64,000 nucleotides of DNA from CAMCXE01 sp036520615 (GCA_036520615.1 DATDJI010000060.1:83362-147361), one strand, 5' to 3'. Shown: positions 33,542 to 42,923, numbered from the stretch's first letter. Notes: generated by a model from the sequence alone, not told the origin. A program made the numbers and translations.

Positions 33542-34597
33542 TTAATCCTTCCGCTCAAACACAATTAAATGATGTGCTTCCACGCGCACGGACATTTTGC
33601 CACCCACACAAAATTCTTCATGACTGGGTACAGCGCAGATGACTTGGCTGCCAGTGGGCAGTTGTAGTTGGTAAATACATACTGCACCGTTAAAAGATTT
33701 GTGAATGATGCGAGTAATGATTGGGCTGTGTTTATCCACAACAAGATCGTCTGGCCGCAGCAACACATGTACAGCAGTGGCTGGTGGTAAAGGGTTGTGC
33801 AGCGGGCCTTCTAAAATACCCAACTCTGTTTCCACCTGGCTTGAGTTCAACACCCGCCCGTTAATAAACGCGCCCTGGCCGATAAAATCCGCAACATAAC
33901 GATTGACCGGTTCGTGATACAGCGTAAAAGGTGTATCCCATTGCTCAAGCCTACCTGCGTTCATCAAGCCGATTTTATCTGCGAATGCGAAGGCCTCTTC
34001 TTGATCATGGGTCACCATAATCGCGCTGGTGTGATGGGCTTTAAGAATATTACGCACCTCACCGGCAAGACTGCGGCGCAGCTCAGCATCCAGGCTTGAG
34101 AAGGGTTCATCCAACAACAATAATTGCGGCCGAGGGGCAAGCGCGCGTGCTAAGGCTACCCGCTGTTGTTGCCCACCGGAGAGCTCATGCGGGTAACGGC
34201 GTTGCAGCTCGCTAAGTTTGACCAGCTCCAATAATTCATCGCAGGTGCGCTTACGCTCAATTGAATTGATGCCGCGCAGCCCGAAGCCGATGTTTTCCAA
34301 TACCGTCAAATGGGGGAATAACGCGTAGTCTTGGAAAACCATTCCCACGCGGCGCTTTTCCGGTGGGTAGTGTGTGCGTTCGTCGCTAAAAATCTGTTCA
34401 CCTAAACGAATGCTGCCGCTTGTCACAGGCTGAAACCCTGCGATAGCGCGTAAAACGGTTGTTTTACCGCAGCCGGAGGAACCTAGCAAGCAGGCGATTT
34501 CTCCGCTGTGTAGGTTTAACGTCAGTGCACTCACCACCGGCACTTGGGCTTCGTAATGACAGTGAATGCGATCCAGCTGCAGCAGGGGTTGAGTCAT
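33542..34597 (-). CDS. ABC transporter ATP-binding protein, ferric-iron/FbpC-like type
   Basis: A 351-residue ATPase with Walker A GSSGCGKTT, Q-loop VFQDYALFPH, signature LSGGQQQRVALARAL, Walker B LLLLDEPFSSLD and H-loop VTHDQEEAFAFAD, then a C-terminal TOBE-like regulatory region (VLLRPDDLVV ... HKSFNGAVCIYQ). FbpC/PotA-type ATPases energise periplasmic-binding-protein import of Fe3+, polyamines or similar. No permease or binding protein is nearby, so it must work with components encoded elsewhere. It begins six bases after argF and is presumably on the same transcript. Confidence 0.85.
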   Translation of the reverse strand: MTQPLLQLDRIHCHYEAQVPVVSALTLNLHSGEIACLLGSSGCGKTTVLRAIAGFQPVTSGSIRLGEQIFSDERTHYPPEKRRVGMVFQDYALFPHLTVLENIGFGLRGINSIERKRTCDELLELVKLSELQRRYPHELSGGQQQRVALARALAPRPQLLLLDEPFSSLDAELRRSLAGEVRNILKAHHTSAIMVTHDQEEAFAFADKIGLMNAGRLEQWDTPFTLYHEPVNRYVADFIGQGAFINGRVLNSSQVETELGILEGPLHNPLPPATAVHVLLRPDDLVVDKHSPIITRIIHKSFNGAVCIYQLQLPTGSQVICAVPSHEEFCVGGKMSVRVEAHHLIVFERKD

Positions 34598-34603
34598 GAA
34601 GGA

Positions 34604-35515
34604 TTAAAGTTTGCCCAACAGAAATAGCAGCAGGGCTTTTTGTGCATGGAGGCGATTTTCAGCCTCATCCCAAACAACAGAAAACTGTGGATCTTCAAAT
34701 AAATCTGCACTCACTTCTTCACCGCGATGAGCCGGCAAGCAATGCATAAAAACTGCATCAGGGGCCGCAGCGGCTAAATGGCTATGATTAACTTGATAAT
34801 TGGCAAATTGAGCGGCGCGAATTGCCTGCTCAGCTTCCTGACCCATACTCGCCCAAACGTCTGTAGCTATCCAATGGGCACCTTGAACGGCATCCATCGG
34901 CTCCCGAACAACGGTTACGCGATCGGCGTTTTTTGCTACCAAGGCCGCATCAGGTTCGAAACCTTCCGGGCAGGCAATAGTGAGCTGGAAGTCGCACAAG
35001 CGCGAGGCATTAATATAGGAATGACACATATTATTGCCATCGCCTATCCAGGCAACTTTTTTGCCTTGAGGACTGCCACGATGCTCGACAAATGTTTGAA
35101 TGTCCGCGAGCAGCTGGCACGGGTGGTAAGAATCGGTCAGGGCATTGATGACCGGCACTTGGGAATGCGCAGCAAACCGCTCGATGATGTCATGGCCGAA
35201 TGTGCGAATCATGATGATATCCACCATGCGTGAGATAACCCGCGCGGAGTCTTCTATCGGCTCACCGCGACCAAGCTGTGTGTCTTTGGGCGAGAGAAAA
35301 ATCGCTGCACCGCCGAGCTGTGTCATACCCGCTTCAAAGGATATGCGCGTGCGTGTAGAGGATTTTTCGAAGATCATGCCTAACACGCGGTTTTTCAACG
35401 GCTCAATAACCTGGCCTTGGCGAAACTGCTTTTTGAGCACGATCGCTTGGTCGATGATGAACGTGAGTTCGTCTGCCGTAATATCGTTGAGTGTTAAAAA
35501 ATGTCGGATAGCCAT
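34604..35515 (-). CDS. argF: Ornithine carbamoyltransferase
   Basis: A 303-residue enzyme that joins carbamoyl phosphate and ornithine to give citrulline. Carbamoyl-phosphate site SSTRTRISFE, TQLGG, ornithine/carbamoyl loop DSYHPCQLLADIQT, and the active-site MHCLPAHRGEEV are intact. The length is normal for an anabolic enzyme. It starts nine bases after argD, forming an argD-argF unit, with the ABC ATPase gene behind it. Confidence 0.96.
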   Translation of the reverse strand: MAIRHFLTLNDITADELTFIIDQAIVLKKQFRQGQVIEPLKNRVLGMIFEKSSTRTRISFEAGMTQLGGAAIFLSPKDTQLGRGEPIEDSARVISRMVDIIMIRTFGHDIIERFAAHSQVPVINALTDSYHPCQLLADIQTFVEHRGSPQGKKVAWIGDGNNMCHSYINASRLCDFQLTIACPEGFEPDAALVAKNADRVTVVREPMDAVQGAHWIATDVWASMGQEAEQAIRAAQFANYQVNHSHLAAAAPDAVFMHCLPAHRGEEVSADLFEDPQFSVVWDEAENRLHAQKALLLFLLGKL

Positions 35516-35524
35516 AGCGATTAC

Positions 35525-36679
35525 CTACAATCCTTGAATCAAGGTTACAACCGCTTGCACCAATGCATCGGCTTGCTCATCTGTGAGAATAAAAGGTGGC
35601 AGTAGGCGCACTGTATTGCCTGCGGTAACGTTGATCAAAAAACCTTTTTGTTTAGCCGCTTCCACCAATTGAGCACAGTCTTCGGTTAGTTCAATACCGA
35701 TTAAAAGCCCCTGGCCGCGCACCTCTTTAACTTTAGGTAGGCCCGCTAAGGCTTCTTGTAATGAACCTTTAATTCGTTCACCCAGCGTGGTGATTCGAGC
35801 CATCAAAGCTGGCTCTTCAAGTGCACCGACAACGGCTAAGGCTGCGCTGCAGGCCAGTGGATTACCGCCAAACGTAGTGCCGTGATTACCCTGTTGCAAC
35901 ACTTCAGCAGCGGCGCCGCGCGCTAAGCAAGCACCTATGGGTACACCATTACCTAAGCCTTTTGCAGTGGTAACCACGTCCGGTAAAAAACCATAGTGTT
36001 GATAGGCGAAGTACTTTCCCGTGCGTCCGTTGCCAGTTTGGATTTCATCGAGTATTAACAACCAGCCTTTTTCATCGCAAAGCGCGCGCAATTTAGGTAA
36101 AAAATCCGGGCTGGGAATTTTAATCCCACCTTCGCCCTGTACCGGTTCAAGCATTACCGCAACAGTATTTTCAGTGGCCGCCGCTGCGATGGCTGCTAAG
36201 TCATTAAAAGGTACGTGAGTAAATCCTTCAACCAGCGGGTAAAAACCTTTCTGAATTTTGGTATTGCCAGAAGCCGACAGAGTGGCCAGTGTGCGGCCGT
36301 GAAAGCTGTTTTGCGTAGTAATAATATGCGGCTGCATGATGCCTTTATCGTTGGCAAACTTACGGGCGATCTTTATGGCAGCTTCATTGGCTTCGGCTCC
36401 AGAATTGGAAAAAAACGCTTTATCCATACCGGAAATCGCCACCAGGCGTGCACCAAGCTCCTGTTGGGAAGGAATGTTATAAAGGTTTGATGTGTGCAAC
36501 AGCTTTTGGCTTTGCTCGCAAATGGCTTGGGTTACTGCAGGGTAGTTATAACCGAGCCCACATACAGCGATTCCCGAAATGCCATCCAAATAACGACGAC
36601 CTTCGCTGTCCCAAAGGTAGGGGCCGTCGCCCTTGGTGAGCGTAGTCGTGCGGTTGCCGTATGTATTCATGAGGGTCAT
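35525..36679 (-). CDS. argD: Acetylornithine aminotransferase
   Basis: A 384-residue class III PLP aminotransferase acting in arginine (and possibly lysine) synthesis. Landmarks: GDGPYLWDSEGRRYLDGISG, SGAEANEAAIKIAR, FHGRTLATLSASGN, LILDEIQTGNGRTGK and the PLP-lysine motif TTAKGLGNGVPIGA. Two close starts exist (36679 and 36670), neither with an ideal ribosome-binding site. It is first in argD-argF-ABC. A strong sigma-70-like promoter and a terminator-like hairpin lie immediately upstream, suggesting attenuation or mRNA 5'-end control. Confidence 0.95.
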   Translation of the reverse strand: MTLMNTYGNRTTTLTKGDGPYLWDSEGRRYLDGISGIAVCGLGYNYPAVTQAICEQSQKLLHTSNLYNIPSQQELGARLVAISGMDKAFFSNSGAEANEAAIKIARKFANDKGIMQPHIITTQNSFHGRTLATLSASGNTKIQKGFYPLVEGFTHVPFNDLAAIAAAATENTVAVMLEPVQGEGGIKIPSPDFLPKLRALCDEKGWLLILDEIQTGNGRTGKYFAYQHYGFLPDVVTTAKGLGNGVPIGACLARGAAAEVLQQGNHGTTFGGNPLACSAALAVVGALEEPALMARITTLGERIKGSLQEALAGLPKVKEVRGQGLLIGIELTEDCAQLVEAAKQKGFLINVTAGNTVRLLPPFILTDEQADALVQAVVTLIQGL

Positions 36680-36706
36680 GCCTGTGATCTCGGAAATGTG
36701 GAGCCC

Positions 36707-36737
36707 AAAAACAAAACAGGCAGCGATTCGCTGCCTG
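36707..36737 (-). terminator. Terminator-like hairpin in the argD leader
   Basis: On the minus strand CAGGCAGCGAATCGCTGCCTG folds into a near-perfect stem and is followed by TTTTGTTTTT, the structure of an intrinsic terminator. It lies between the argD promoter and the argD start, with no minus-strand gene upstream that needs a terminator. Confidence 0.7.
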
Positions 36738-36745
36738 CAAAGGGC

Positions 36746-36775
36746 ATTCTAAAAACAATGTTTTACGTTTGACAA
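36746..36775 (-). promoter_or_regulatory. Sigma-70-type promoter of argD
   Basis: On the minus strand TTGTCA (36775-36770), 18 bases, TAGAAT (36751-36746). The predicted start of transcription, near 36739, falls at the base of the leader hairpin. No ARG box was clearly recognised. Confidence 0.6.
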
Positions 36776-36931
36776 CCCCTTTGACTGGGAACTAGCGAAT
36801 AGATGGGGCTATTAATGAACATTAGGCACTCAAGGGGTACCGCAAAAGTGCATATTGGCGTTAAAATGGTGGGAATATCCTAGCATTACACTGGGTTATA
36901 CCCTCCATTTTTAATCTGTACAGGTACCCCT

Positions 36932-37249
36932 ATGGACATTATCGAAACCATTAAAGAGCAAATCGAACAAAATCCCGTCATTCTTTACATGAAAGGCTCT
37001 CCCGATGCACCTCAGTGTGGTTTTTCTCAGCGCGCATCACAAGCGGTAATGGCCTGCGGCAAACGTTTTGCGTTTGTGGATATTCTGGCCAACCCGGAGA
37101 TCCGCACCAATTTACCTATTTACGCTAATTGGCCAACGTTTCCTCAGCTTTGGGTCGGTGGTGAGTTGGTCGGCGGTTGTGACATTATTACTGAGATGCA
37201 TGCCAAGGGTGAGTTAAAACCGTTAATCGATAGCGTTGCTGCTGAATAA
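36932..37249 (+). CDS. grxD: Monothiol glutaredoxin Grx4
   Basis: A 105-residue CGFS-type glutaredoxin that carries and delivers [2Fe-2S] clusters. ILYMKGSPDAPQCGFSQRAS contains the active-site CGFS, and WPTFPQLWVGGELVGGCDII is the glutathione-binding region. Length and sequence are standard. It is divergent from argD and runs into the kinase region. Confidence 0.96.
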   Translation: MDIIETIKEQIEQNPVILYMKGSPDAPQCGFSQRASQAVMACGKRFAFVDILANPEIRTNLPIYANWPTFPQLWVGGELVGGCDIITEMHAKGELKPLIDSVAAE

Positions 37250-37391
37250 CTTCCCCTCTGAGTTTTTTCTGTTCCCCTCCTGCTAAGGCCTGGTTACACT
37301 GAACACTCGTAGCCAAGCCTTTGTTTTTTATGATTACCTGCCACTTTTGCTTTCATGTGTTGCCGCATCACGCCGCTAGACGGTGGGCTAA

Positions 37392-39659
37392 ATGACGCTG
37401 CACATTCCGGGTTATCGAATTGTCCGCACACTCGGTAAAGGGGGCATGGCTACCGTTTATTTAGCTGTGCAAGAGATTTTCGAGCGCCCAGTTGCACTAA
37501 AAGTTATGGCGCAAGGCCTGGCTGATGACCCGGCATTCGGCAAACGCTTTTTTCGCGAAGCTCGCATCGTGTCTCAATTGGTACACCCTAATATAGTCAC
37601 GGTGTTTGATGTCGGTGTACACGAGGGCGCCTACTATTTGTCGATGGAATACATTGAAGGACAAGATTTAAAGCAGGCGCGTAAACACCTTAATCTTAAG
37701 CAAAAAATCCAAGCCGTTCAGGATATCGCCCGAGCTTTGGAATTTGCTGCCCAAAAAGGCTATGTGCACCGGGATATCAAACCTGAAAACATCATGATTG
37801 CCAAGGCTGATCAGCGCGCTGTACTGATGGATTTTGGTATCGCCCGAGCTGCTGAGACCGACTTGAGTGTCACGCAAACTGGCCTTGCTATAGGTACACC
37901 GCATTACATGAGCCCGGAACAGGCTAAAGGCAAAGCGGTAGATGCTCGTTCTGATTTATATAGCCTAGGCGTAGTTTTTTATCTGTTGTTAACCGGTAAG
38001 GTGCCTTTTGACGGCGACTCAGCAGTAGCCATTGGCATTAAACACATCACCGAACCTGCGCCCACGGTGCCTGCATCTTTGGAAGCTGCCGCACCTATTC
38101 TCAGTCGATTGATGGCGAAATCCCCAGCCGATCGGTTCCAGCAACCAGCAGACCTGGTATCCGCATTAGAAGCCTTAAAGCCCCTAATGCTTGAAGACTT
38201 AAGCCCCGAAGAAGAGATTCCCCCCCCAGCCTTCGTAAGTGCCGAGACACTGGTTGCCGTAGGCACGGGCATAGAGCCGCAATCGATGCAAACAGCGGCG
38301 GTGGATTCTGATGCACTTACAGAGTACGGCTCACACAGTGAAAACGCGATAGCACCTGAGTTTTCAACAGTTTCTGCAGCCGGGCTCAGCTGGTTAAGTG
38401 TCGGGTTGATTTTAACGCTCGCCGCTGGGGTTGCGTTTTTTACACTTTGGTATGTTTATAAACCCTCTCCTGAGGCTTCCTTTACTGCATTAACCGCAGC
38501 AGGCAGCGGTAAAAATATAAACCAATTAAGAGAAAACATTGCTTTGGTGGCGAAGGCGTATCAAAAAAGTGAAGCCCAACTACCTGTTTTGGTGAAGCTC
38601 TATCGCGACTTACAAAAGCTTGAACCAAACGAGCGCAGGATAGATCAAGAGCTAGCTGCATTGGCCGAGCAACAATTAAAACGTTTAACCTGGGCATTAA
38701 ATCTTGCCGATTACGATCAAGCGATTTTACTGGATAGAAACCTGCGCATGTTATTCCCAGAGTTTCTTACTAAAGAATTGAGCCAACAGCAGGCTCGTCT
38801 AACGTTCAAAGAGCAAATTCAATCACTACTGTTAAACGCTCAGGATTACACCAAAAGCGGTGCTTTATCCCAGCCTCCCGGCGCAAATGCACAGGAAGCC
38901 TATGAATCTATTTTGGCGCTGGATCCGGAAATTGCTCCTGCCCGCGAAGCTCTAGCTAATATCCGCCAACAGCCGCGAGCATCAAAAGCAGATACTGGCC
39001 TGCCGGGGATCTCAACAGCACTTGGCACCACTGCTGAAAAACTTAGCGAGGCTCGACGCCTTACGGAGATAGGCCAGCTTTTCGCTCCCGCCGGGCAAAA
39101 CGCCAATGAACTTTATACTCATATATTAGGCAAAGACCCGGGTAACCCGGAGGCAAGGCAAGCCAGCGGGGCACTTTGGCAGAACCTGCCCACTTGGGCT
39201 CATCGCTGGGTTAAGGAAGGGGCTTATAACAAAGCCCGCGAACAACTTGAGGCTGCGGCGCAAGCAAAACCAAATGACAAAACCCTGCAACAGTTGCGTT
39301 TATCCATTGATGAAAAAATTGTTGAGCGCGATCGCAATACACTGCCGCAAGTAACTGGGCTGAGAGTTGCGGGTTACCCTATAGAGAGCTTTGATGAACC
39401 CCAGGCCCAGAGTTTATCGGTAAGTAAAAACCTTCATTTGCGCATAGCCCTGGCACAATCTCAGCTCCAGTCACTAAAGATAAGTCTCTATGAAGGCGCG
39501 CGATTTCGTTTAATAAAACAAGTACCTATGGATGTACGCGAAGGGATGGTGCAATACAAGTTTGAAGCTCCGTCAAATGGCTTTAGAAAGGGTGCTTATA
39601 CACTGGATCTAATCGCCAATGGGCAGATTGTGGAAACAACGCGTTTTCGCATTGAATAA
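37392..39659 (+). CDS. Membrane-anchored Hanks-type Ser/Thr protein kinase
   Basis: A 755-residue receptor-like kinase. The cytosolic kinase domain (residues about 8-265) has glycine loop GKGGMATVY, catalytic lysine in VALKVM, HRDIKPEN (about 125), DFGIA (about 148), activation segment with TGLAIGTPHYMSPEQAKG and DLYSLGVVFYLLLTGK. One transmembrane helix (about 332-352) leads to a roughly 400-residue exterior part with two TPR-like blocks (PPGANAQEAYESILALDP; PAGQNANELYTHILGKDP) and a C-terminal beta-rich segment. It resembles PpkA/PknB kinases. A PP2C phosphatase and an FHA protein lie 3-5 kb downstream and probably act with it. The signal sensed is unknown. Confidence 0.92.
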   Translation: MTLHIPGYRIVRTLGKGGMATVYLAVQEIFERPVALKVMAQGLADDPAFGKRFFREARIVSQLVHPNIVTVFDVGVHEGAYYLSMEYIEGQDLKQARKHLNLKQKIQAVQDIARALEFAAQKGYVHRDIKPENIMIAKADQRAVLMDFGIARAAETDLSVTQTGLAIGTPHYMSPEQAKGKAVDARSDLYSLGVVFYLLLTGKVPFDGDSAVAIGIKHITEPAPTVPASLEAAAPILSRLMAKSPADRFQQPADLVSALEALKPLMLEDLSPEEEIPPPAFVSAETLVAVGTGIEPQSMQTAAVDSDALTEYGSHSENAIAPEFSTVSAAGLSWLSVGLILTLAAGVAFFTLWYVYKPSPEASFTALTAAGSGKNINQLRENIALVAKAYQKSEAQLPVLVKLYRDLQKLEPNERRIDQELAALAEQQLKRLTWALNLADYDQAILLDRNLRMLFPEFLTKELSQQQARLTFKEQIQSLLLNAQDYTKSGALSQPPGANAQEAYESILALDPEIAPAREALANIRQQPRASKADTGLPGISTALGTTAEKLSEARRLTEIGQLFAPAGQNANELYTHILGKDPGNPEARQASGALWQNLPTWAHRWVKEGAYNKAREQLEAAAQAKPNDKTLQQLRLSIDEKIVERDRNTLPQVTGLRVAGYPIESFDEPQAQSLSVSKNLHLRIALAQSQLQSLKISLYEGARFRLIKQVPMDVREGMVQYKFEAPSNGFRKGAYTLDLIANGQIVETTRFRIE

Positions 39660-39766
39660 CGGATGAAATTGCAGATAGGCGATTGTGTAATGAATCGATG
39701 AGCATTTCTGCTGGCGTAAAGGGGGAAGAAAGGGGAAAAAATAAGAAGTATAAAAAGGATAAAAAC

Positions 39767-39790
39767 TTAAAAGGCGGTTTTACCCGCCTT
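39767..39790 (-). terminator. Terminator of the cold-shock gene
   Basis: On the minus strand AAGGCGGG, loop TAAAA, CCGCCTT, followed by TTAAGTTTTT; about 35 bases after the csp stop. The same hairpin could also stop transcripts from the convergent kinase gene. Confidence 0.75.
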
Positions 39791-39824
39791 ATCCATCTAG
39801 TTAGCAAACCTAGTTAGTTCAAAC

Positions 39825-40037
39825 TTAATTTACCAACTCGACATTTTCAGCTTGTGGACCTTTTTGTCCTTTTCCTTCGGTGAACGTAACTTTTTGTCCT
39901 TCTTTAAGGGTTTTAAAACCGCCGCCCTGGATGCTGCTGAAGTGGACAAATAAATCAGGCCCACCGTCGCGACTGATAAAACCGAAACCTTTGCTTTCAT
40001 TGAACCATTTAACGGTTCCTTTAATTTTTTCTGACAT
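39825..40037 (-). CDS. Cold-shock-domain protein (CspA family)
   Basis: A 70-residue single-stranded nucleic-acid-binding protein. It starts at the internal MSEKIKGTVKWFNESKG, since the 27 extra residues of the longer frame are not part of the family. RNP1 is KGFGFI and RNP2 is DLFVHF. Csp proteins act as RNA chaperones. The roughly 400 bases upstream may include the long leader common in csp mRNAs. It lies on the opposite strand, inside the kinase/phosphatase region, and is probably unrelated to it. Confidence 0.95.
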   Translation of the reverse strand: MSEKIKGTVKWFNESKGFGFISRDGGPDLFVHFSSIQGGGFKTLKEGQKVTFTEGKGQKGPQAENVELVN

Positions 40038-40464
40038 GGCTGGACTCTTTAGAAATGGAATTACACCCCCGTGATAACCGAATCTGTGTTTAGCGGTATC
40101 ACCCAATGTCATAGCCATTAAATGTCAGCGCGGTCGTCACATCGATGCCGATTCTAGGCGGGATTAGCGGTGAATGGCAATCCACATTAGGTTAACTTTT
40201 GCAAGTTTTTACGTAAATTAACGGCTAGTATCAAATGCAACATTTAATTGGTTGGCGTATGCGGCGGAAGTCGCACAAAATCCTCACTTTTGTAATTTGA
40301 AGAATTCTCCGCATGGGTATGGCAATTATCTCCCGCAGGTAAGAAGCGTCGCCATAAATCCTGGGCCACGCAAATAACACCGGCGCTATTTTGAGGCTTT
40401 TAGCCCTATAAGCCTTTATAATGGCTAGACAATTATTAATAATTAGTGGGTTTTGGGTGATGTC
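40038..40464. other. Divergent intergenic region (csp leader and promoter of the membrane-protein operon)
   Basis: About 430 bases between divergent genes. The csp side presumably contains its 5' leader. The region 40380-40464 is AT-rich and must hold the promoter of the plus-strand genes. No other element is recognised. Confidence 0.4.
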
Positions 40465-40902
40465 ATGTGGAAGCTATTAGGTTGGCCATTAGCTTTTGCG
40501 GCTGCTGTGGGTGCTTATTGGCTCCAATCCGAGGGGCAGAAACGTGAGCGTGCTTTACAGGACCAACTGCAGAACCAACAGCAGTTGGTCGCTCAAGTCA
40601 GTAACCGCTTAACCGTTGTGGAAGCGCAATTTTCAATCTACCGCGCCAAGCAAGAAAAAGATGCTAAAGAGCGAGAAATGCGTGAGCGCGAGAATCGCGA
40701 ACCGGAACATTCAATCTCTCGCACCCCTGCGGCCCCCGAGCGTCCTGCATCGGGAGTCCGACCGCAGCAGGAATCACTTGAAGAGCCGACAGAAGAAATG
40801 CGAGAGGAAGCGCGCACTCGTCGAGGCGCAAGCCCCGCGCGCAGTATTGGGAACGGTATTAATTCTATCATCGACCGCCTGCGCGACGGGCTAAATAATT
40901 AA
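40465..40902 (+). CDS. Small membrane-anchored coiled-coil protein, unknown
   Basis: A 145-residue protein. MWKLLGWPLAFAAAVGAYWL is a single N-terminal membrane helix. It is followed by a charged, glutamine-rich coiled coil (about 25-75: ERALQDQLQNQQQLVAQVS, AKEREMRERENR) and a low-complexity Pro/Glu/Arg stretch. The ATG at 40465 is preferred (GGGTG six bases upstream) over an in-frame TTG at 40453. It is followed two bases later by the next gene, forming an apparent three-gene operon. No family is recognised. Confidence 0.65.
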   Translation: MWKLLGWPLAFAAAVGAYWLQSEGQKRERALQDQLQNQQQLVAQVSNRLTVVEAQFSIYRAKQEKDAKEREMRERENREPEHSISRTPAAPERPASGVRPQQESLEEPTEEMREEARTRRGASPARSIGNGINSIIDRLRDGLNN

Positions 40903-40904
40903 TC

Positions 40905-41603
40905 ATGAATTACAAGCGTGTAATTGAACTGAGTTTTTTAGGATTATTTGCGTTGGGCGTGGGCATCGCGCTGCTGATCCACCAATCCTATGACCAGTGG
41001 TTGACCCAGCTTGTGCAAGCCAGTGGACGCAAAGTCGGCGGCGGTGCTTTAGAGGTTGAAGACCTCAAATGGCTTGTTGCTGAACAAAAGCTCAGCCTTA
41101 GCTCTGCGCAGTGGTTCGACGGCGAGACAGCAGGTGAGGCTTGGTTTTCGGTTGCCGCCTCGCAATGGCAACTGCCAGCTAACGCCTGGCAAGGCGCCTT
41201 ATTTCACACCGAACGCTTTGCAGTAAACGGCGTTACATTGCGTGTTAAACAAGAAGGCCTATCGACAAATATTAACCGTTTAATTAAACGGGTCGAAGCG
41301 GTGGTGATTGAAGCGGAGAAGCAACGTAAAGGAACCGAAGCGCTGCTGTTTAAGCTGGATTCGGTAGCCCTTTTAAATGTACAAGTTGAATTAACCACGC
41401 TCAAACACGGCGTTTTACGTTGGAATATCCCTGAATTAATCCTGCCTCGGCACTCCAACGAGCCGGGTCTAGCATTTGATGTATTACTGCAACAAATAAC
41501 TCTCCAGCTGCTGTACGAGCTCAAGTTACAAACCACGCAGCATTTGCTCAGCTTAACCGAACCTGTCGAGCCCGCCATACCCGTACCTTCTAATTCGCAG
41601 TAA
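40905..41603 (+). CDS. Inner-membrane-anchored periplasmic protein, unknown
   Basis: A 232-residue protein with an N-terminal membrane anchor (VIELSFLGLFALGVGIALLI) and a beta-rich exterior part with AsmA-like character (GALEVEDLKWLVAEQKLSLS, FAVNGVTLRVKQEG, LDSVALLNVQVEL). The AsmA resemblance is weak and by eye only. It sits two bases after the coiled-coil gene and six bases before the DUF945 gene, so the three are most likely cotranscribed. Confidence 0.65.
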   Translation: MNYKRVIELSFLGLFALGVGIALLIHQSYDQWLTQLVQASGRKVGGGALEVEDLKWLVAEQKLSLSSAQWFDGETAGEAWFSVAASQWQLPANAWQGALFHTERFAVNGVTLRVKQEGLSTNINRLIKRVEAVVIEAEKQRKGTEALLFKLDSVALLNVQVELTTLKHGVLRWNIPELILPRHSNEPGLAFDVLLQQITLQLLYELKLQTTQHLLSLTEPVEPAIPVPSNSQ

Positions 41604-41609
41604 TTACCT

Positions 41610-42923
41610 ATGAAGAAGTGTTTAAAAATTGTCGCTCTACTCGCGCTTGTGATCATTGCCGCAACACCATTTTTCGTCGGTATGGGCCTGGAATATGGAT
41701 TTAATTTAGCCTTACGCGCGCTGCAGGTTGAGCCACAAGTGGTTTTGGGTGAAGCCAAATTTAAGCGCGGCTATTTATCTAGCAGTGTTCATGTGGATTT
41801 CAAACTGCTGCTTGAAGCCCAGCCGCAATCTTTAACTCTGGATATTCACCTTCAACACGGCCCTCTACTCATGGGGCCACGCTTATGTTTTGGCCTTTTG
41901 AACATGGCAGGTGAAATTAAGGTTGCTGCAGTCACGCCACAGCTTGGTGTAGGCTCACTTGATCAGCCTATTTACAGTTGGGTCGGCACTATTGGCGCAA
42001 CGGGTACAGGCGCGTTTAGCGATCATTACAACCCCGCCACGCTCAACTTTAAGCAGGGCCAAATGCGGTGGAGCCGCGGGGAGGGTACCGGCAGGCTAGA
42101 TATGCGCTTAAAACGTATCGATTACGAAGGGCACCTGAGCCAATTAAGCTGGCAAAGCCCTGACATTACTATGCAGCTCGCCGATGCGAATATTGCAAAA
42201 CAAATTGTGCTGAGTTCATCGGGGCTAAGCTGGTTCTCGCGGGCGGCATTTAAAGCTATGAATGCTCAATGGAATGGAGATCATTACTGGTTTAAAAACG
42301 GCGCACTGGGCATTTCGCGATCCGATCAAGCTGCCACAGAGCGCTGGCAACTAAGTCTAGTGTCTGAGGAATTTAAATCTGACTCAATGCAGTTAACATC
42401 CTTGGACGCCAATTTGGCACTCGATCAAATGCCACCTCACGTGCTTCCGGCTCTGGCTTCACTAATGTTATCTCACGAGGATGACGCGACGTTTTATCAG
42501 CAGGCAGCCGCGTTATCCCGTGAATATCTAAGCTCAAGCCCAGCATCATTACTTATAGAGCGCTTTGGTGCGCTGCAAGAGGGTAAGTCCTTTTGGTTTA
42601 GTGCTCGCGCAGGCCTTGAGCATCTTTTGGGTTTACCACAAGAGGCCTGGCAGGATCCGCAAATTTTATTAAGCCAGCTTGTTGGTGGCGGTGAGGTTCA
42701 TTTACAGAAAGAATTACTGCGCAGCTGGGTAGAAGCCTATTTAGCCGCGCGCAATTCGCCGGGAAATCAGCGTAACTTCTCGGCTGCTCAAATTGATGTG
42801 TTTACCCAGGCATTTATGGGGCAGGGCATGCTTAGCGATGAAGGCTCTATGTATGGGAGCAAGCTGGTGTTTGACGCCGGAGAAATTACGCTGAACAGCA
42901 AACCCATGGCTCTGCCGTTTTAA
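41610..42923 (+). CDS. YdgA-like protein (DUF945)
   Basis: A 437-residue envelope protein with an N-terminal anchor (VALLALVIIAATPFFVGMG) and the DUF945 pattern: EYGFNLALRALQVEPQVVLG, a tyrosine/serine strand GYLSSSVHVDFKL, then HGPLLMGPRLCFGLL and a long beta/alpha repeat region. YdgA relatives are inner-membrane proteins of unclear function. It ends the operon 40465-42923. Position between kinase and phosphatase genes raises the possibility that the operon is part of the signalling set; this is inference. Confidence 0.7.
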   Translation: MKKCLKIVALLALVIIAATPFFVGMGLEYGFNLALRALQVEPQVVLGEAKFKRGYLSSSVHVDFKLLLEAQPQSLTLDIHLQHGPLLMGPRLCFGLLNMAGEIKVAAVTPQLGVGSLDQPIYSWVGTIGATGTGAFSDHYNPATLNFKQGQMRWSRGEGTGRLDMRLKRIDYEGHLSQLSWQSPDITMQLADANIAKQIVLSSSGLSWFSRAAFKAMNAQWNGDHYWFKNGALGISRSDQAATERWQLSLVSEEFKSDSMQLTSLDANLALDQMPPHVLPALASLMLSHEDDATFYQQAAALSREYLSSSPASLLIERFGALQEGKSFWFSARAGLEHLLGLPQEAWQDPQILLSQLVGGGEVHLQKELLRSWVEAYLAARNSPGNQRNFSAAQIDVFTQAFMGQGMLSDEGSMYGSKLVFDAGEITLNSKPMALPF

